Assembly (NCBI GenBank): GCA_002314465.1
Contig: DCGA01000163.1
Location: forward strand, 10,946 to 20,666
DNA length: 9,721 bases
Reading direction: 5' to 3'
Source: a bacterium UBA1790
GTDB taxonomy: Bacteria; Bacteroidota; Bacteroidia; Bacteroidales; Muribaculaceae
Shown here: one piece after another, positions 7,238 to 9,721 of the stretch
Numbering within the stretch: position 1 is the stretch's first letter
Layout of the letters: each line of letters starts with the position of its first letter
Program-made: the position numbers and the translations under genes
The notes under the pieces: generated by a model
What the model was told of the DNA's origin: nothing
Seen by the model: only the letters and a program-made list of their open reading frames with translations
The model's database searches: none

Positions 7238-9721
7238 ATGAAGCAGTTATCCATCCTTCTATTTGTATTATGTATTTCTCTTTACAGCAGCGCCGTTTCT
7301 AAGAAAACGGTGCTCGAGAATGAGTTGGTTAAGATAGAGATTGATTTAAAAATTGGTACGTACAATTGTATAGACAAGGCCACAGGCCAGGTTTGCGTAA
7401 AAAATGCAAATTGGAGGGTGGATAATGTGCTTTCTACTAAGACTCTTAACACTGTTGAGTCTTACAAGATTGTAACCGACAGCATGGGACACGGCAAGAC
7501 TGTTGTAATCTCTTCGGTTGCTAAGTCTAAGATGGTTATGAGGTTTAGCTTCACATTATATGACCATCGTCCTTTTGTTATCATGAAGGGTGGGGTGAAG
7601 AACCTCTCGGGCAGCCCCATTCAGGTTAAGGAAATCAGTCCCGTTGAAAACGCAACTCTTTTCGTTGGCAGCGACCTGAAGAAAAACTTCCGACTCGTTG
7701 ACGGCGAGGGCGGCGGTGCTCCCACTTATGTGCGCACCAAGCCCAATCTCAATTCTCAGAACGATTTAATCATGCACTTCGGCGACGACAATGACTATCG
7801 CACTCTTGTTGCCGGAGGTGTGAGCTACAATGAATTCTCCAAGTTTGCAGTTATCGGTGCACGAAACATGCGCGACACCCAGTTGCGCGGCATGTTTGAT
7901 AAGCAACTAAAGTATGTTGCTTATTATGACTTGGGTGATGACAAGGAATACTTCGATGCAGTAAATCCCTGTATCCAAGTGTCGCAGTCGGCTTCTTTCA
8001 AGTTTGATGGAAACCCCGATTATGTCGAGACCAGCACTGTGCTGTGGTCCGACTCTATTATTGACATTTCATTACTCCACCTCGCTAAGAACAAACCCTA
8101 CGTTGTGGGCCTTAGCTGGTGTGACGACTCCGAATATAGAAAACAAGACGTTTATCTCTGCTATGGGGATAAAAAGGTTAAGTACCTTGCCGATTGCAAG
8201 CTCCCCTCTCTTGCCAAGGGGGAGAAGCCCCAGATGTTATTCTTCGAGATTCCCGCCGATGCAGCAGCGCAGAATCCCGTGCTTCGCGTTAAGCGCACAA
8301 GCGGTGCCAATGCCGTTGTGAGCGAGGTTGTATTGTACGAGGGCAGGTTAGAGGCTGGCAAGTATTGCAAGGCAATGGACATACTTCCTCAAGAGCCTTC
8401 GTTCGACGATGCCAAGCTTCAGTTGTTTGCTGCCGACGAAATCGGCAAACGCATCGATGCCGGCAAGTACTATGAATTTGACAAGGATCTTTTCTACCTT
8501 GATTTCACAACAAAGAATCCTGTGAATGCTGCCGAGACCTACGCAGCAACTCTAAAGAAATTCCAGAACATCAATCTCAATTACTATTATTTCCCCACTA
8601 TCTGTCTGTGGTATGCCATGATGCCCATCTATGGCGGCGATATCGTTATGGGTACCAATGACGCCGTGGGTGCTGTAGATGAGATGAAGCGCGTCAAGGA
8701 CAGCGGATTCCTGCGTTATACTACTATGGGTATTCGCCTTGTCCCCGACTGCTACGATGAGAGCAACGAGAACGGTTGGTGGGATGATGAGCACTGGCGC
8801 CTGCATGGCAGTGGTCCGCAAGGCGACGGCATGGTGCTCAAGGCCGGTCACTACCGCGCTCCCTACGAGACTTCAAAGAGCTGGGCTACGGCTATTCGCG
8901 ACCTGGGCGGCCTTCCCTTTACCTACTTCCAGACCGCGGTTCGTTCTAAAGACTACGCCGAGGCTTATCCCGAGCACATGCTCTTCAACGAGTCTTATCA
9001 CAAGATTCCTGCCTATGACTGGCTTAACCGCGGTTTTGCAACCTACGACTTCACCGATGCCGGTTTTATCGCTCACATGAAGGGTGTTTACGCCAACCTC
9101 AAGGATGCTAAGATTGCCGGCATGATGTTTGACTATCCTTATACCGGTTGGCCCATATACGGCGGTATGGACGACAAGTACAGCACTGCGGCTGCTTCTT
9201 ACCGTAATATCTTCCGTTTGGCTCACACAGGTCTCATGGATAACAATTATGTTCACGAGCGCAATCTCAAGTATGGCTCTGACATCGCATTGGGATATGT
9301 GTCATCACAGCGCACATGGGGCGATACCGACGTGATTACTCCCGAGATGGTTGCACGCAGTGGCCTACGCTGGTACAAGAACCGTGTGGTTGTAAACTAT
9401 GACATGGACGCCAAGAACCTGCTCAAGTCGCAGAAGGTGGGTGGCGAAGACGGCATCAACAAGTTGCTCACGATGTCTTACGTTACAGCTTCGCGTCTTC
9501 TGCTTGCCAACAGTTTCGGTACACTCGGTGCCAACGAGGTTTACAAGCTCTCGCGCATCTTCCCTTACCATCAGTTCCCCAAGAGTGCACGTCCCCTCGA
9601 TGCTTTCGTTGCCGACTATCCCCGTGTATATGGCATGGAGCTTACCGGAGACTGGATGTCGCTCACATTCTTCAACGAGGACGAGGAGAACTCTAAGGAA
9701 ATAAGCATCAGCCTCGACGGC
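7238..9721 (+). CDS. Secreted multidomain TIM-barrel glycoside hydrolase-like protein (partial, 3' end cut by window)
   Basis: The frame is open from ATG 7238 to the last base: 828 codons with no stop, so the C-terminus lies outside the window. A Sec signal peptide is evident (MKQLSILLFVLCISLYSSA, likely cleavage near Ala19). The Cys12 lacks a lipobox, so a soluble periplasmic or secreted protein is likely. Apparent regions are: a beta-rich N-terminal domain (about 25-260) like the super-sandwich before many glycosidase barrels; a short beta-sandwich (about 262-368) that looks carbohydrate-binding, ending in SGANAVVSEVVLYEG; a probable (beta/alpha)8 barrel (about 440-770) starting near YYYFPTICLWY; and the start of a C-terminal beta domain (about 795 on). 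The barrel recalls clan GH-D (GH27/GH36). AGMMFDYPYTGW (627-638) puts Asp632 where a nucleophile would lie. SSQRTWGDTD (689-698) offers Asp696 or Asp698 as acid/base next to Arg692. The Lys usually two residues before the GH36 nucleophile is Met630. The family is not securely recognised; an alpha-glycosidase acting on the PUL's glycan is my inference. Confidence 0.72.
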   Translation, partial: MKQLSILLFVLCISLYSSAVSKKTVLENELVKIEIDLKIGTYNCIDKATGQVCVKNANWRVDNVLSTKTLNTVESYKIVTDSMGHGKTVVISSVAKSKMVMRFSFTLYDHRPFVIMKGGVKNLSGSPIQVKEISPVENATLFVGSDLKKNFRLVDGEGGGAPTYVRTKPNLNSQNDLIMHFGDDNDYRTLVAGGVSYNEFSKFAVIGARNMRDTQLRGMFDKQLKYVAYYDLGDDKEYFDAVNPCIQVSQSASFKFDGNPDYVETSTVLWSDSIIDISLLHLAKNKPYVVGLSWCDDSEYRKQDVYLCYGDKKVKYLADCKLPSLAKGEKPQMLFFEIPADAAAQNPVLRVKRTSGANAVVSEVVLYEGRLEAGKYCKAMDILPQEPSFDDAKLQLFAADEIGKRIDAGKYYEFDKDLFYLDFTTKNPVNAAETYAATLKKFQNINLNYYYFPTICLWYAMMPIYGGDIVMGTNDAVGAVDEMKRVKDSGFLRYTTMGIRLVPDCYDESNENGWWDDEHWRLHGSGPQGDGMVLKAGHYRAPYETSKSWATAIRDLGGLPFTYFQTAVRSKDYAEAYPEHMLFNESYHKIPAYDWLNRGFATYDFTDAGFIAHMKGVYANLKDAKIAGMMFDYPYTGWPIYGGMDDKYSTAAASYRNIFRLAHTGLMDNNYVHERNLKYGSDIALGYVSSQRTWGDTDVITPEMVARSGLRWYKNRVVVNYDMDAKNLLKSQKVGGEDGINKLLTMSYVTASRLLLANSFGTLGANEVYKLSRIFPYHQFPKSARPLDAFVADYPRVYGMELTGDWMSLTFFNEDEENSKEISISLDG

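Noticed and set aside
7238..7300. Lipoprotein signal for the hydrolase (Cys12 in the signal peptide)
   Set aside because: The residues before Cys12 (FVL) do not fit a lipobox, which needs a small residue at -1, and the Cys lies in mid-hydrophobic core. A type I signal peptide fits better.
1..9721. CRISPR arrays, tRNA or rRNA genes, insertion sequences, tandem repeats
   Set aside because: Protein-coding genes occupy almost all of the window and the gaps total under 200 bases. I saw no repeat array, transposase motif, terminal inverted repeat or structural RNA pattern.

Overview
The window looks like part of a Bacteroidota (probably Bacteroidales) chromosome, at moderate GC. The evidence is a canonical SusC/SusD pair, a SusD lipoprotein signal ending in a lipobox Cys, A/T-rich leaders without clear Shine-Dalgarno sequences, and TAA stops. 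I cannot name the genus. All five genes are on the + strand and tightly packed. No gap exceeds 85 bases, so the window appears to lie inside one polysaccharide utilization locus (PUL), probably in one transcription unit or two coupled ones.

Layout: (1) 26-919, a cytosolic SMP-30/gluconolactonase-family sugar lactonase. (2) 916-2469, a 14-helix sodium/sugar symporter of the SSS family, very like Vibrio vSGLT, whose start overlaps the lactonase stop in an ATGA. (3) 2515-5616, a SusC-type TonB-dependent outer-membrane transporter. (4) 5650-7152, its SusD-type surface lipoprotein. (5) 7187-7224, a perfect-stem hairpin with a UGCG loop and a T-run, which looks like an intrinsic terminator or attenuator. 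(6) 7238-9721, a secreted multidomain protein of at least 828 residues that runs off the window. It looks like a TIM-barrel glycoside hydrolase distantly resembling clan GH-D (GH27/GH36) enzymes.

Inferred working model: SusD and SusC capture a glycan at the cell surface and import it. The exported hydrolase releases sugars, the Na+ symporter carries a mono- or disaccharide across the inner membrane, and the cytosolic lactonase opens a sugar lactone made by a dehydrogenase not seen here. That would mean the released sugar is broken down by an oxidative aldonolactone route rather than by phosphorylation. The substrate cannot be read from the sequence. The hydrolase is the least familiar part of the locus. 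No regulator, RNA gene, mobile element or CRISPR array is visible.
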